Shown here: piece by piece, positions 7,901 through 14,633 of the stretch
How positions within the stretch are numbered: the stretch's first letter is position 1
Layout: each line of letters starts with the position of its first letter
Virus record (IMG/VR): IMGVR_UViG_3300037106_000026
Coordinates: 1 to 30,288 of that record
Length of the DNA: 30,288 nucleotides
Strand: one strand, 5' to 3'
From: a virus
The notes under the pieces: model-generated
What the model saw: only the letters and a program-made list of their open reading frames with translations
Told to the model about the DNA's origin: nothing
The model's database searches: none
Translations under genes and position numbers: made by a program

Positions 7901-8027
7901 AATCAACATCAGTATATATTAAAACAATTGAATTCTTTTTAACATATTTCTCTAATTTATGCATGTAATGATGAAAACCAACATTTAACCACCACCAATC
8001 TCCAATTTTTCTTATAATTTTTTTCAT
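7899..8027 (-). CDS. Small coupled ORF (42 aa), unknown function
   Basis: Translated by hand: it begins MKKIIRKIGDWWWLNVGFHH and ends with IVLIYTDVD. The ATG at 8027-8025 overlaps the TGA stop of the amidase-fold gene (ATGA, 4-base overlap), the classic signature of translational coupling and the main evidence that it is real. It is basic at the start, has three Trp in a row and two neighbouring His, and ends acidic. No TM helix of usual length is present. Its stop abuts the next promoter motif. It could be a small lysis accessory or the remnant of a longer domain. Confidence 0.5.
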   Translation of the reverse strand: MKKIIRKIGDWWWLNVGFHHYMHKLEKYVKKNSIVLIYTDVD

Positions 8028-8638
8028 ACAAGTTCTTTATGTAACATTTCATTGAATTTGGAAATATCAAATAATGGATTTATATCACTACTATCTTCGA
8101 TATAATTACTTCTAAATACAATACCTCTAAATTTAATAGTATCTTTATGATAATGATGAAATTCAATGCAAACTTTTGGAATATTGAATTGTTCACATAA
8201 TTCCTCACAAAGTAATACTAAACTTTCTAATTGTGTATCTGAAAATTTTTCCCAATAATTATATCCATACCATTGTTTTTCAATTACATTTTGTTCATCA
8301 CAAACTTCATTTATCCAATTAATATGTTTTCCTTCAGTTGTTTGAAATAAACTTCCCATGTTTTCCATTATAATTGAAACAGATTGTTTATCTACTTCTT
8401 TAATGCCAAGAAAATCTGAATGATATTTATTATCGTAATGTTGAAAAATAGTTCCATCTCTACTAATAGTATATGTGTTCCATTTTTTTGTTTTACCAAA
8501 ATCTTTATGTAATAATCTAGTAATATAATAACTATCTTTTCTCAAACTTGATGCCAATACAATTTGTGTTTTAACTGTTTGAGTTTTATGACGATTTACT
8601 TCATTTATTTTATATGTTTCATTATCTATGTGCATCAT
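8024..8638 (-). CDS. Amidase-2 / PGRP-fold protein, possibly a divergent N-acetylmuramoyl-L-alanine amidase
   Basis: 204 aa. The order of conserved pieces follows the amidase_2 fold: a TQIVLASSLRKDS strand near 24-36, WNTYTISRDGTIFQHYDN (53-70), a SVSIIMENMG segment at 87-95 (the usual place of the family's I.leN), W..Y..TQLESLVLLCEELCEQF (about 128-151) and RGIVFRSNY (171-179) near the end. Active members hydrolyse the MurNAc-L-Ala bond with zinc held by two His and a Cys or Asp. Here the first expected His position reads Ala-Ser, and the expected GH near the end reads GI, so zinc ligands are not evident. It may be inactive, bind peptidoglycan only, or use other ligands. The start overlaps the dCMP deaminase gene by 17 bases, and a 42-aa ORF is coupled to its stop. 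Confidence 0.55.
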   Translation of the reverse strand: MMHIDNETYKINEVNRHKTQTVKTQIVLASSLRKDSYYITRLLHKDFGKTKKWNTYTISRDGTIFQHYDNKYHSDFLGIKEVDKQSVSIIMENMGSLFQTTEGKHINWINEVCDEQNVIEKQWYGYNYWEKFSDTQLESLVLLCEELCEQFNIPKVCIEFHHYHKDTIKFRGIVFRSNYIEDSSDINPLFDISKFNEMLHKELV

Positions 8639-9083
8639 AATTCATGTATATAACTTCTACACTTCCTTCAGATAAAATTATCAATGCCCTTTTAAATCCT
8701 TCACCAAATTTAGGGTCATTAAAATCAGGTTCTTTATCACAGAAAACTTTTTTTATTCCTGCTTGAACAATAAATCCAGCGCATGTATCACAAGGAAATA
8801 AATTAACATATATATCAGCACCTAATGTACTTTTACCTTGTCGTGCTGCATTAATTATTGCATTGGATTCTGCGTGGATAAACCAATGATATTTTTCGGG
8901 TTTTTCATGACGGGCATCAACATCATCATTAACACCTCGTGGCATTCCATTAAAACCAGTTGTAACTATTTCTCTGTCTTTAATAATTACTGCACCAATT
9001 TTTCTCGAACGGTCTTTACTCCATTGAGCCACCTCTAAATCAGCCATTCTCATAAATCTTAAATTCCAGTCTGTTTTACTCAT
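8622..9083 (-). CDS. dCMP deaminase
   Basis: 153 aa, the typical length for a phage dCMP deaminase. The zinc-dependent cytidine deaminase signature is complete: HAESN (His70, with catalytic Glu72) and PCDTC (Cys98, Cys101). The N-terminal RFMRMADLEVAQWSKDRSRKIGAVI and TGFNGMPRG segments also match the dCMP/CMP deaminase family. It converts dCMP to dUMP, the thymidylate synthase substrate, so it feeds dTTP supply during phage replication, useful for an AT-rich genome. The ATG at 9083 is followed by the conserved start of the family, and a variant promoter motif lies 16 bases upstream. The gene overlaps the amidase-fold gene downstream. Confidence 0.95.
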   Translation of the reverse strand: MSKTDWNLRFMRMADLEVAQWSKDRSRKIGAVIIKDREIVTTGFNGMPRGVNDDVDARHEKPEKYHWFIHAESNAIINAARQGKSTLGADIYVNLFPCDTCAGFIVQAGIKKVFCDKEPDFNDPKFGEGFKRALIILSEGSVEVIYMNYDAHR

Positions 9084-9095
9084 AATTATTTTAAT

Positions 9096-9275
9096 TTAAT
9101 CTAAATACACATCTTTAGCTGCTTGCCAAGAATTAATTTCTTTTATTCTAAATTCTTCTTTAATTTTCACCATTTGTTTCATCCATTCAGATATTTGTTC
9201 AGAAGTCATAATTACTTCAGTCACTTTGCCTTCTTTTCGTAAGCGTTTAATTATATTTTCACTTTGACTAATCAT
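9096..9275 (-). CDS. Small hypothetical protein (59 aa)
   Basis: Translated by hand from ATG 9275 to TAA 9096: begins MISQSENIIKRLRKEGKVTE and ends KEINSWQAAKDVYLD. It is highly charged and probably two helices. It starts 3 bases after the stop of the 64-aa gene and fills the gap to the dCMP deaminase gene, in keeping with the dense packing here. The downstream promoter motif variant (9100-9108) lies inside its last codons. No family recognised. Confidence 0.55.
   Translation of the reverse strand: MISQSENIIKRLRKEGKVTEVIMTSEQISEWMKQMVKIKEEFRIKEINSWQAAKDVYLD
9100..9108 (-). promoter_or_regulatory. GTATTTAGA, variant of the phage promoter motif
   Basis: The coding strand reads GTATTTAGA, 16 bases before the dCMP deaminase ATG, differing from the GTATTTATA core at one base. 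Spacing fits the other copies. The evidence is weaker because it also lies inside the preceding ORF. Confidence 0.35.
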
Positions 9276-9278
9276 ATT

Positions 9279-9473
9279 TTAAAATAATTTCCACCATTGA
9301 TTTTTCTTTAATGAACGAGATTTTATTATTAAATCTTGTAAACTTCCATAATCAAAATCATCATTTGTAAATTTACCGTCTATATCTGCCAAATCTGATT
9401 TAGCAAGTTTATCTACAATTTTTAATGCCTCTTTAATGAGTCTACCTTTTTCTAATGCTTCAATATTTTTCAT
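9279..9473 (-). CDS. Small hypothetical protein (64 aa)
   Basis: Not recognised. The N-terminal half is helical (MKNIEALEKGRLIKEALKIV), followed by LAKSDLADIDGKFTNDDFDYG and a basic end (KSRSLKKNQWWKLF). It starts 2 bases after the stop of the 383-aa membrane protein gene and is followed after 3 bases by the 59-aa ORF, so all are probably on one transcript from the motif at 10642. No catalytic or metal-binding motif seen. Confidence 0.65.
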   Translation of the reverse strand: MKNIEALEKGRLIKEALKIVDKLAKSDLADIDGKFTNDDFDYGSLQDLIIKSRSLKKNQWWKLF

Positions 9474-9475
9474 AA

Positions 9476-10627
9476 TTATTTCATATTTTCTAATATTCTC
9501 AATGTATCATCAAAACTTTCAATTATATTCATTGCTTCATGATATGTTACAGCAATAAATCTTCTTTTACCAACAGTATTAAACACTCCAAGTCTATCCA
9601 TATCAAATAAAAATCCTTCAACCATTTTATTAGAATTTCCTATATTTGTTTTCTCAGCAACCAATTCTTTTAATTCTAAACCACTTATTACTTTATCGCC
9701 ATTTGTTAATTTACCATCATTATATACAAATGTTAATAGTGAACGATATCTATCTTTTTTCGTATATATTTTTTCAAATTTTTGTTGATGTATAATAAAT
9801 AAATTATATTCAAACCATTCTCTAAAATATACACCAGCAAAAATGATAATTTCACAAAAACATGCAACAATTACAAATAAAATAATGTTTTGTACATCTT
9901 CTGTCTTATTAACATTTTTTACTTCACTAAGATTTGTTTTTAAATCAACAACATTTTGAGATAATTTATCTTCGATTTTATCCACTTCATTTTGATTAAT
10001 TTCAATAATTTTTACATTTTTATCAATATTTGCTTGATATTGATTTCTAATTGTTATATAAGTAACTGGAGTTTCTGTTAATTTTTGACGTAAATCATTA
10101 TTAATCATTCTTAAAGTTGTATTATCATCCTCATATGTTTTCTTTTTCTTTTCATATAATATTGATAAACTATCGGTAATATTTGTTGTTTTATTTTCAA
10201 TAACATTATCTTTATAAGTGCTTGTTGATGCCAAATTTTTTGAACCAATTATTGATAAGTAAAAGCTCAAAAGAATTATTGAAACTGATATTGTTAACCA
10301 ACCAACAATACTTGCTTTTATTTTCTTTTTATTTGAAACAAAATCTGTTGAAAAACTCCTAATTAAATATCGTTTAATTACTTCAAAAATAACAAGAAAT
10401 ATTATTGTGAAAGTAAATGCAAAAATACTTGCCCAAATACCACCGATTAAATTAATTGTAATTGCTTTTAATAAACCCGGATATACAAGAAAGTATGAAA
10501 AGAAAATAGAACCAGCATTTCCAATAAAAGAGAATAAATATAACCACTTATCAAGACCCTTATTATTACCCTCAAAGTCTTTAGTGTTAATCTTTTTTCT
10601 TAATTCATCATATTTTTTTAAATCCAT
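9476..10627 (-). CDS. Multi-pass membrane protein with central coiled coil, unknown function
   Basis: 383 aa. TM segments by eye: about 29-50, 60-83 and 108-127, then a long polar helical region (about 135-245, with repeated Asn/Lys/Gln and few prolines), then a fourth TM at about 246-268 (ILFVIVACFCEIIIFAGVYF). The C-terminal part (269-383) is soluble and looks like a small winged-helix-type domain (LVAEKTNIGNSNKMVEGFLFDMDRLGVF). The arrangement places a coiled coil between TM3 and TM4, outside the membrane. I do not know the family. Possible roles include a membrane anchor for replication or a superinfection-exclusion factor, but neither is shown. The promoter motif variant lies 14 bases upstream. 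Confidence 0.75.
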   Translation of the reverse strand: MDLKKYDELRKKINTKDFEGNNKGLDKWLYLFSFIGNAGSIFFSYFLVYPGLLKAITINLIGGIWASIFAFTFTIIFLVIFEVIKRYLIRSFSTDFVSNKKKIKASIVGWLTISVSIILLSFYLSIIGSKNLASTSTYKDNVIENKTTNITDSLSILYEKKKKTYEDDNTTLRMINNDLRQKLTETPVTYITIRNQYQANIDKNVKIIEINQNEVDKIEDKLSQNVVDLKTNLSEVKNVNKTEDVQNIILFVIVACFCEIIIFAGVYFREWFEYNLFIIHQQKFEKIYTKKDRYRSLLTFVYNDGKLTNGDKVISGLELKELVAEKTNIGNSNKMVEGFLFDMDRLGVFNTVGKRRFIAVTYHEAMNIIESFDDTLRILENMK

Positions 10628-10641
10628 ATCTACAGTTTATC

Positions 10642-10652
10642 CATAAATAGTT
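10642..10652 (-). promoter_or_regulatory. Variant phage promoter motif (AACTATTTATG)
   Basis: Coding-strand AACTATTTATG, 14 bases before the ATG at 10627, differing from the core at the first base and the last A. Spacing matches other copies. Confidence 0.4.
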
Positions 10653-10674
10653 TTAGAATACGTTTTTATTCTAA
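10653..10674 (-). terminator. Hairpin overlapping the stop of the SbcDC fusion gene
   Basis: A perfect 7-bp stem (TTAGAAT with ATTCTAA) and an 8-base loop straddle the TAA at 10668-10666. There is no clear T-tract on the minus strand afterwards, so termination strength is doubtful. Confidence 0.35.
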
Positions 10675-13600
10675 TATAAGTGATGATATTCCATCTTCAT
10701 TTAATTCGACATTAATTAAATAATCAGGATTAATATTTGCATTATGTTCAACAACCAATACTTTCTTCATATTATTTTTTATTAATTGTAATATTTCAAT
10801 AAATTCTTCAATACTATCCTCATCTAATTTACCCATTACTTCATCAAGTAAAAATATTGTTGGTTTTGCTTTTACATTAATTTGATTTAATGCAAATTTC
10901 AATACTACACTAGAAAATGTTCTTTCCTTACCACTAGCACTAATACAATCAATAATTGCAGGTCTGTCATTATATTTTAATTTGGGTCTAAGTTCATCTA
11001 AATCAAGCCATACTTTAAATTGTGCAACAGATAATATATTTTCCAGAGTTAAATTAATTTTTGGTATAATATAATTACTTAACATTTGTCTTGGTATACC
11101 ATCCCGATGAACGCATTTTTTATAAAGATTCATAACCGTATCTCTATATTCTTGTGCTTTAAAATCTATAATTAATACTTCATTATTTTTAATTTTTAAT
11201 TGTTTTTCACCAATATTTGTTTTTCTAATATATACATTTTCATTCTCATTGGTTTTTTCAGTTTCAAGTTCGTTTAATTTTAATTTAGCTGTAGCAATAC
11301 CCTTTTCAATCTTTTGATTTTCTTCAATTTGAAGTAAACTATTCTCATGGCTTGTTATCTTTTGTTCAAGAATACCAATTTTTAGTTCTTCATTTTGAAT
11401 TTTTATTGGAACTTGGTCTAATTCTATTTGTAATTCTTTACGTTTTTCAACATCATTTTTTTCATTGGTGAGTGTTCCTATTTCTTTAAGAATCTCTTCC
11501 ATTTCTAATGCAGATTGTTTTATACTTTCATTTATTTTTTCAATTTCATTAATCTTTACATTAATTATTATTTGATGTTCATGTATATCAATTGCTTGTT
11601 TTACATTAATTTTATCAGCAATAATATACATTTCCTTTTCCTTTTCTTTAACAGCATTTTCAATATGGTCTTTATGTTCTTGTTTTTCAATAACTTGTCC
11701 ACATTGACTACAAATTTTACTATTTTTGAGGTCAGCAATTTCTTTTTTTAATTTAATACCGTCTTGTTTTAATTTAAAAATATCACCATTAATTATTTCA
11801 ATTTTATGTTCTTCTTCAGATTTTAGCCGTTCAAGATTTTTAATTTCTAATTTTTTATTATATTCAGTAGTTTTATGTGTATCTTTTTGTTCAAGAAGAA
11901 TTTTTAATTTTTCAATATCATATGTTTCTTTCAATGGTATTATACTTTGCTTTAAAACCATTTCTTGTGCCTTTATTTCAATGATATTCTTTTTATTGGC
12001 ACTTATGTCCTCTCGTGCTTTATCTACGTCCAGATTGTAAATTTCTGAGTCTATTTTATATAATTTCTTTGAAAGGTCTTCCACATATTTTCTACCAATT
12101 TCAATTCGATTTTGAATGTCAGGAAGTTTTACTGTTTCAATTTGAGTTATTTCTCCTTCAAGTGCAATAATTTCCTGTTGTAACCTTGCATTCTCCATAT
12201 TTGTAAATTCTACATTACATAAAACTCTAGGTTTTTCATTAACCCGTTTTTGATAAACTTTAAGACCTTCAAGTTTTTTATCAAATATATCCAATCCGCT
12301 ATCATAGAGCAAACTGTCGATAAATGTAGACATATCGTTACTGAGTATGCGATTGAGTGAATCGGAAGTTGTCATTACAATTCGCATAAAATTATCATAA
12401 CTGCCGATAATTGATTCTACTTTCTTTTGAGTTTTTACTCTATGGTTTTCATCAAGTTTTTCTATTGATGTTTCGTCATTCATTTCATCATCTGGCGTTG
12501 CCAGCATATAATAACTCAATGTTGTTGGTGCACCAGTAATTTCTCCACATTTGTTTTTATTAATTTCTGTTTTCTTTTTAATACCAAAATATTCACCATT
12601 AGCTTCAATAATCATATATACCTCACATGATGTTGCACCATTTCTATTATTAATAAATCGTATGTCACCGTATTTCATACGAGTTTCAGTTTCCAAAGTT
12701 TTACCAAAAAGCGCATAACTAATTGATTTTAAAATAGTTGTCTTGCCGAAAGTATTTTTTCCGATTATTTGATATAGACCATCTTCATTTCTCCAGTCAA
12801 TATCAAATTGACCATATGACATAAAATTTTTACCACCAAATTTGACAACATTCCATTCTATACTTTGGTCTTCAACTATATCAATTTCTGTAAGTATTTC
12901 TTCATCTAATGCAATTACATCATTAACAAGTTGTTCATCACTACCTATTTTAGTTAAAAATTCTTTAAAAATTTCATGTTGAACTTCTTTTGTGGTTACA
13001 TTTTGTAATGAAACATTTTCATTTACATCAATTTTTTCATTTTCAAGAAATTCATTTTTATGTGAAATTGTGACATTTTTATGTTTAGATTTTAAATATT
13101 CAATTACTTTTCTCTCATTTTCTTTAGTACGTGTTTGTGGTAATGTGCCCCAAATGAATCTAATTTTCATATATTTGGTTGGATTTTCAATTTCGAAATC
13201 CAAATCATCAAAATCAACATATTGTGTAATTCTAATATTTTTAAATGAATAATCATCATATATGGGAATTTCTTGAACTGTTTTATTTAAAATATTCCAC
13301 AGAAGATATCCGTGAAAACAAGAATCTCCTTCTGTAACATCCTGACTTACAAGGCTTCCACAATATCCTTTAGTTTTATTTTTATCTAAGTATTGTTGGA
13401 TATGAATATCAGCAAAAAAACCAAAGTCTGATTTGAAGTCTGAAAGTTTATAATATGATTTACTTTTCATTTCAAAACCTGTTGTGGTTTTACAACCATT
13501 TATTGGGTCATGGAAAAGGTCAATATAAACCCTCTTATTAGTTTTTCTATCAATTTCAATTTGCTTGCCTTGTTTGGTTTTCCAAGAATTGTTGTTCTTA

Positions 13601-13992
13601 TCACCATGATGCCAAACCACCCATGTTACATTTTCATCATCATAAAATCCGGTCTTATTATAATAAATAATATTAGGATTGTTTAATATTTTTGTTATAG
13701 CTTCAATGCTATCAGTTCTTTTATTATTTTTACGAAGAAAATCATGATTACCACGAGTTATTCTAACAGGAGCAATATTTGCTAATGTATTTAAAAAATT
13801 TGAAGCTAGAACTAATTGTTCGCTTTCGAGATTTAAATAATCATGAACGAGGTCTCCTACAATTACTATCCTATCAGGTTTTTGTTCTTCTAAACTTTTA
13901 TATAAGGTTTCAAATACTTTTTGATATTCTTCATTACGAGATGGTGATTTGCGTATATGAATATCCCCAAGATGGGCAATTTTTTGAATCAT
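10666..13992 (-). CDS. Fused SbcD/Mre11-like nuclease and SbcC/Rad50-like ATPase (T4 gp47-gp46 equivalent)
   Basis: 1108 aa in one uninterrupted frame. Residues 1 to about 345 are a calcineurin-like phosphoesterase of the Mre11 type: GDIH at 9-12, GDLVHD at 46-51, GNHD at 81-84, HHGD near 128 and the capping CGSLV segment at 211-215. After a linker (about 345-378) comes a Rad50-type ATPase: Walker A GKNTFGKTT (411-419), long coiled-coil arms, a CSQC zinc hook (Cys761, Cys764), an SGKERTFSS signature and Walker B FLLDEVMGKLDED (Asp1050, Glu1051). Mre11-Rad50 complexes resect and cut DNA ends; in T4, gp46/gp47 act in recombination-dependent replication and host DNA breakdown. Two genes are normal; here they are one polypeptide. 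A host-type promoter lies 32 bases upstream. Confidence 0.93.
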   Translation of the reverse strand: MIQKIAHLGDIHIRKSPSRNEEYQKVFETLYKSLEEQKPDRIVIVGDLVHDYLNLESEQLVLASNFLNTLANIAPVRITRGNHDFLRKNNKRTDSIEAITKILNNPNIIYYNKTGFYDDENVTWVVWHHGDKNNNSWKTKQGKQIEIDRKTNKRVYIDLFHDPINGCKTTTGFEMKSKSYYKLSDFKSDFGFFADIHIQQYLDKNKTKGYCGSLVSQDVTEGDSCFHGYLLWNILNKTVQEIPIYDDYSFKNIRITQYVDFDDLDFEIENPTKYMKIRFIWGTLPQTRTKENERKVIEYLKSKHKNVTISHKNEFLENEKIDVNENVSLQNVTTKEVQHEIFKEFLTKIGSDEQLVNDVIALDEEILTEIDIVEDQSIEWNVVKFGGKNFMSYGQFDIDWRNEDGLYQIIGKNTFGKTTILKSISYALFGKTLETETRMKYGDIRFINNRNGATSCEVYMIIEANGEYFGIKKKTEINKNKCGEITGAPTTLSYYMLATPDDEMNDETSIEKLDENHRVKTQKKVESIIGSYDNFMRIVMTTSDSLNRILSNDMSTFIDSLLYDSGLDIFDKKLEGLKVYQKRVNEKPRVLCNVEFTNMENARLQQEIIALEGEITQIETVKLPDIQNRIEIGRKYVEDLSKKLYKIDSEIYNLDVDKAREDISANKKNIIEIKAQEMVLKQSIIPLKETYDIEKLKILLEQKDTHKTTEYNKKLEIKNLERLKSEEEHKIEIINGDIFKLKQDGIKLKKEIADLKNSKICSQCGQVIEKQEHKDHIENAVKEKEKEMYIIADKINVKQAIDIHEHQIIINVKINEIEKINESIKQSALEMEEILKEIGTLTNEKNDVEKRKELQIELDQVPIKIQNEELKIGILEQKITSHENSLLQIEENQKIEKGIATAKLKLNELETEKTNENENVYIRKTNIGEKQLKIKNNEVLIIDFKAQEYRDTVMNLYKKCVHRDGIPRQMLSNYIIPKINLTLENILSVAQFKVWLDLDELRPKLKYNDRPAIIDCISASGKERTFSSVVLKFALNQINVKAKPTIFLLDEVMGKLDEDSIEEFIEILQLIKNNMKKVLVVEHNANINPDYLINVELNEDGISSLILE

Positions 13993-14023
13993 TTCATAAT
14001 CAAATTACATAAAATTATTTTTA

Positions 14024-14054
14024 CAAATATATTGAAAAGCCACGTATAATGCAA
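14024..14054 (-). promoter_or_regulatory. Bacteroidetes-type promoter for the SbcDC fusion gene
   Basis: The coding strand shows TTG (14054-14052), 20 bases, then TATATTTG (14031-14024), matching the Bacteroidetes primary sigma pattern TTTG...TAnnTTTG with one mismatch at -33. The leader is about 25-30 bases. No GTATTTATA motif precedes this gene, so early host-driven expression is inferred. Confidence 0.5.
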
Positions 14055-14068
14055 GGATTTTAAAAATT

Positions 14069-14100
14069 TGTCAACGTGTCTATTTTAGTGTCAAGATGTC
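14069..14100. repeat. Pair of 12-bp direct repeats in the divergent intergenic region (operator candidate)
   Basis: TGTCAACGTGTC (14069-14080) and TGTCAAGATGTC (14089-14100) match at 10 of 12 bases with start-to-start spacing of 20 bp, about two helical turns. They lie between the divergent sbcDC and hsp20 genes, just upstream of both putative -7 elements. A role as binding site is inference. Confidence 0.4.
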
Positions 14101-14101
14101 A

Positions 14102-14109
14102 TATATTTG
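14102..14109 (+). promoter_or_regulatory. Possible -7 element (TATATTTG) for hsp20
   Basis: TATATTTG fits TAnnTTTG, 64 bases before the hsp20 ATG, but no good -33 TTTG is found 19-21 bases upstream. In DNA this AT-rich the octamer also occurs by chance, so this is weak. Confidence 0.25.
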
Positions 14110-14173
14110 TTTATGGTATAACATTTGATTAATTCTAATTAAAAATAATTTTATATTTAAAAATTTATATAAT

Positions 14174-14581
14174 ATGTTAATAAAAAGATTTCACTATGAC
14201 CCATTCATAAGTTTGTTTGATGACATGATGAATGATGCATCAACAAGTACTACAACAGCAAGAATACCCAAACATAATGTCATTGAAAATGATAAAGAAT
14301 TTCAAATAGAAATATCATTAGCTGGTGTAAAAAAAGATGATATGAATATTAATATTGACAAAGATGTTATGACAATTAAAGCTGAACGTAAAGAAATAAA
14401 AGATGTAAAATATAATCGTAAACAAACTTATTTTGGTAAATACGAAAGAATGTTTGTGCTTCCAGACGAAATTGATAAAGAAAATATTAGTGCTTCATTA
14501 GTTGATGGAATACTTAGAGTAATTGTTCCTAAACTCGTGGGTGATACAAAGTTAACTAAAAAAACAATTGAGATTAAGTAA
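14174..14581 (+). CDS. Small heat-shock protein (Hsp20 / alpha-crystallin family)
   Basis: 135 aa and the only plus-strand gene seen. A short N-terminal arm (MLIKRFHYDPFISLFDDMM) is followed by the alpha-crystallin domain from about residue 33: NVIENDKEFQIEISLAGVKK, MTIKAERK, YFGKYERMFVLPDEID, and the closing A.L.DGILRVIVPK. A C-terminal extension follows. Hsp20 proteins are ATP-independent holdases that keep unfolding proteins soluble; they are known from several T4-like marine phages, where a role in capsid assembly has been suggested. The gene diverges from sbcDC and converges on the ArdC-like gene with a shared terminator, so it is a separate transcription unit. There is no GTATTTATA motif in its leader. 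Confidence 0.95.
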   Translation: MLIKRFHYDPFISLFDDMMNDASTSTTTARIPKHNVIENDKEFQIEISLAGVKKDDMNINIDKDVMTIKAERKEIKDVKYNRKQTYFGKYERMFVLPDEIDKENISASLVDGILRVIVPKLVGDTKLTKKTIEIK

Positions 14582-14603
14582 ATATATTAAGAGTCCCAAA
14601 AAT

Positions 14604-14633
14604 AAAAAAGGCATCGAATATGATGCTTTTTTT
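14604..14633. terminator. Bidirectional terminator between hsp20 and the ArdC-like gene
   Basis: The stem GGCATC with GATGCT (last pair G-T), loop GAATAT, is flanked by A6 on the left and T7 on the right, so it has a U-tract in both directions. It lies 22 bases after the hsp20 stop, and its T-tract overlaps the stop codon of the minus-strand ArdC-like gene. Confidence 0.85.

Noticed and set aside
11515-13252. Plus-strand open frames opposite the SbcDC fusion gene
   Set aside because: Antisense shadows of a gene with complete catalytic motifs; Phe/Ile/Asn-rich translations with no domain pattern.
14069-14074. TTGACA on the minus strand as a sigma70-type -35 box before SbcDC
   Set aside because: TTGACA-N17-CATTAT exists, but the -10 match is only four of six and the host appears to use TTTG/TAnnTTTG promoters, which fit better a little downstream.
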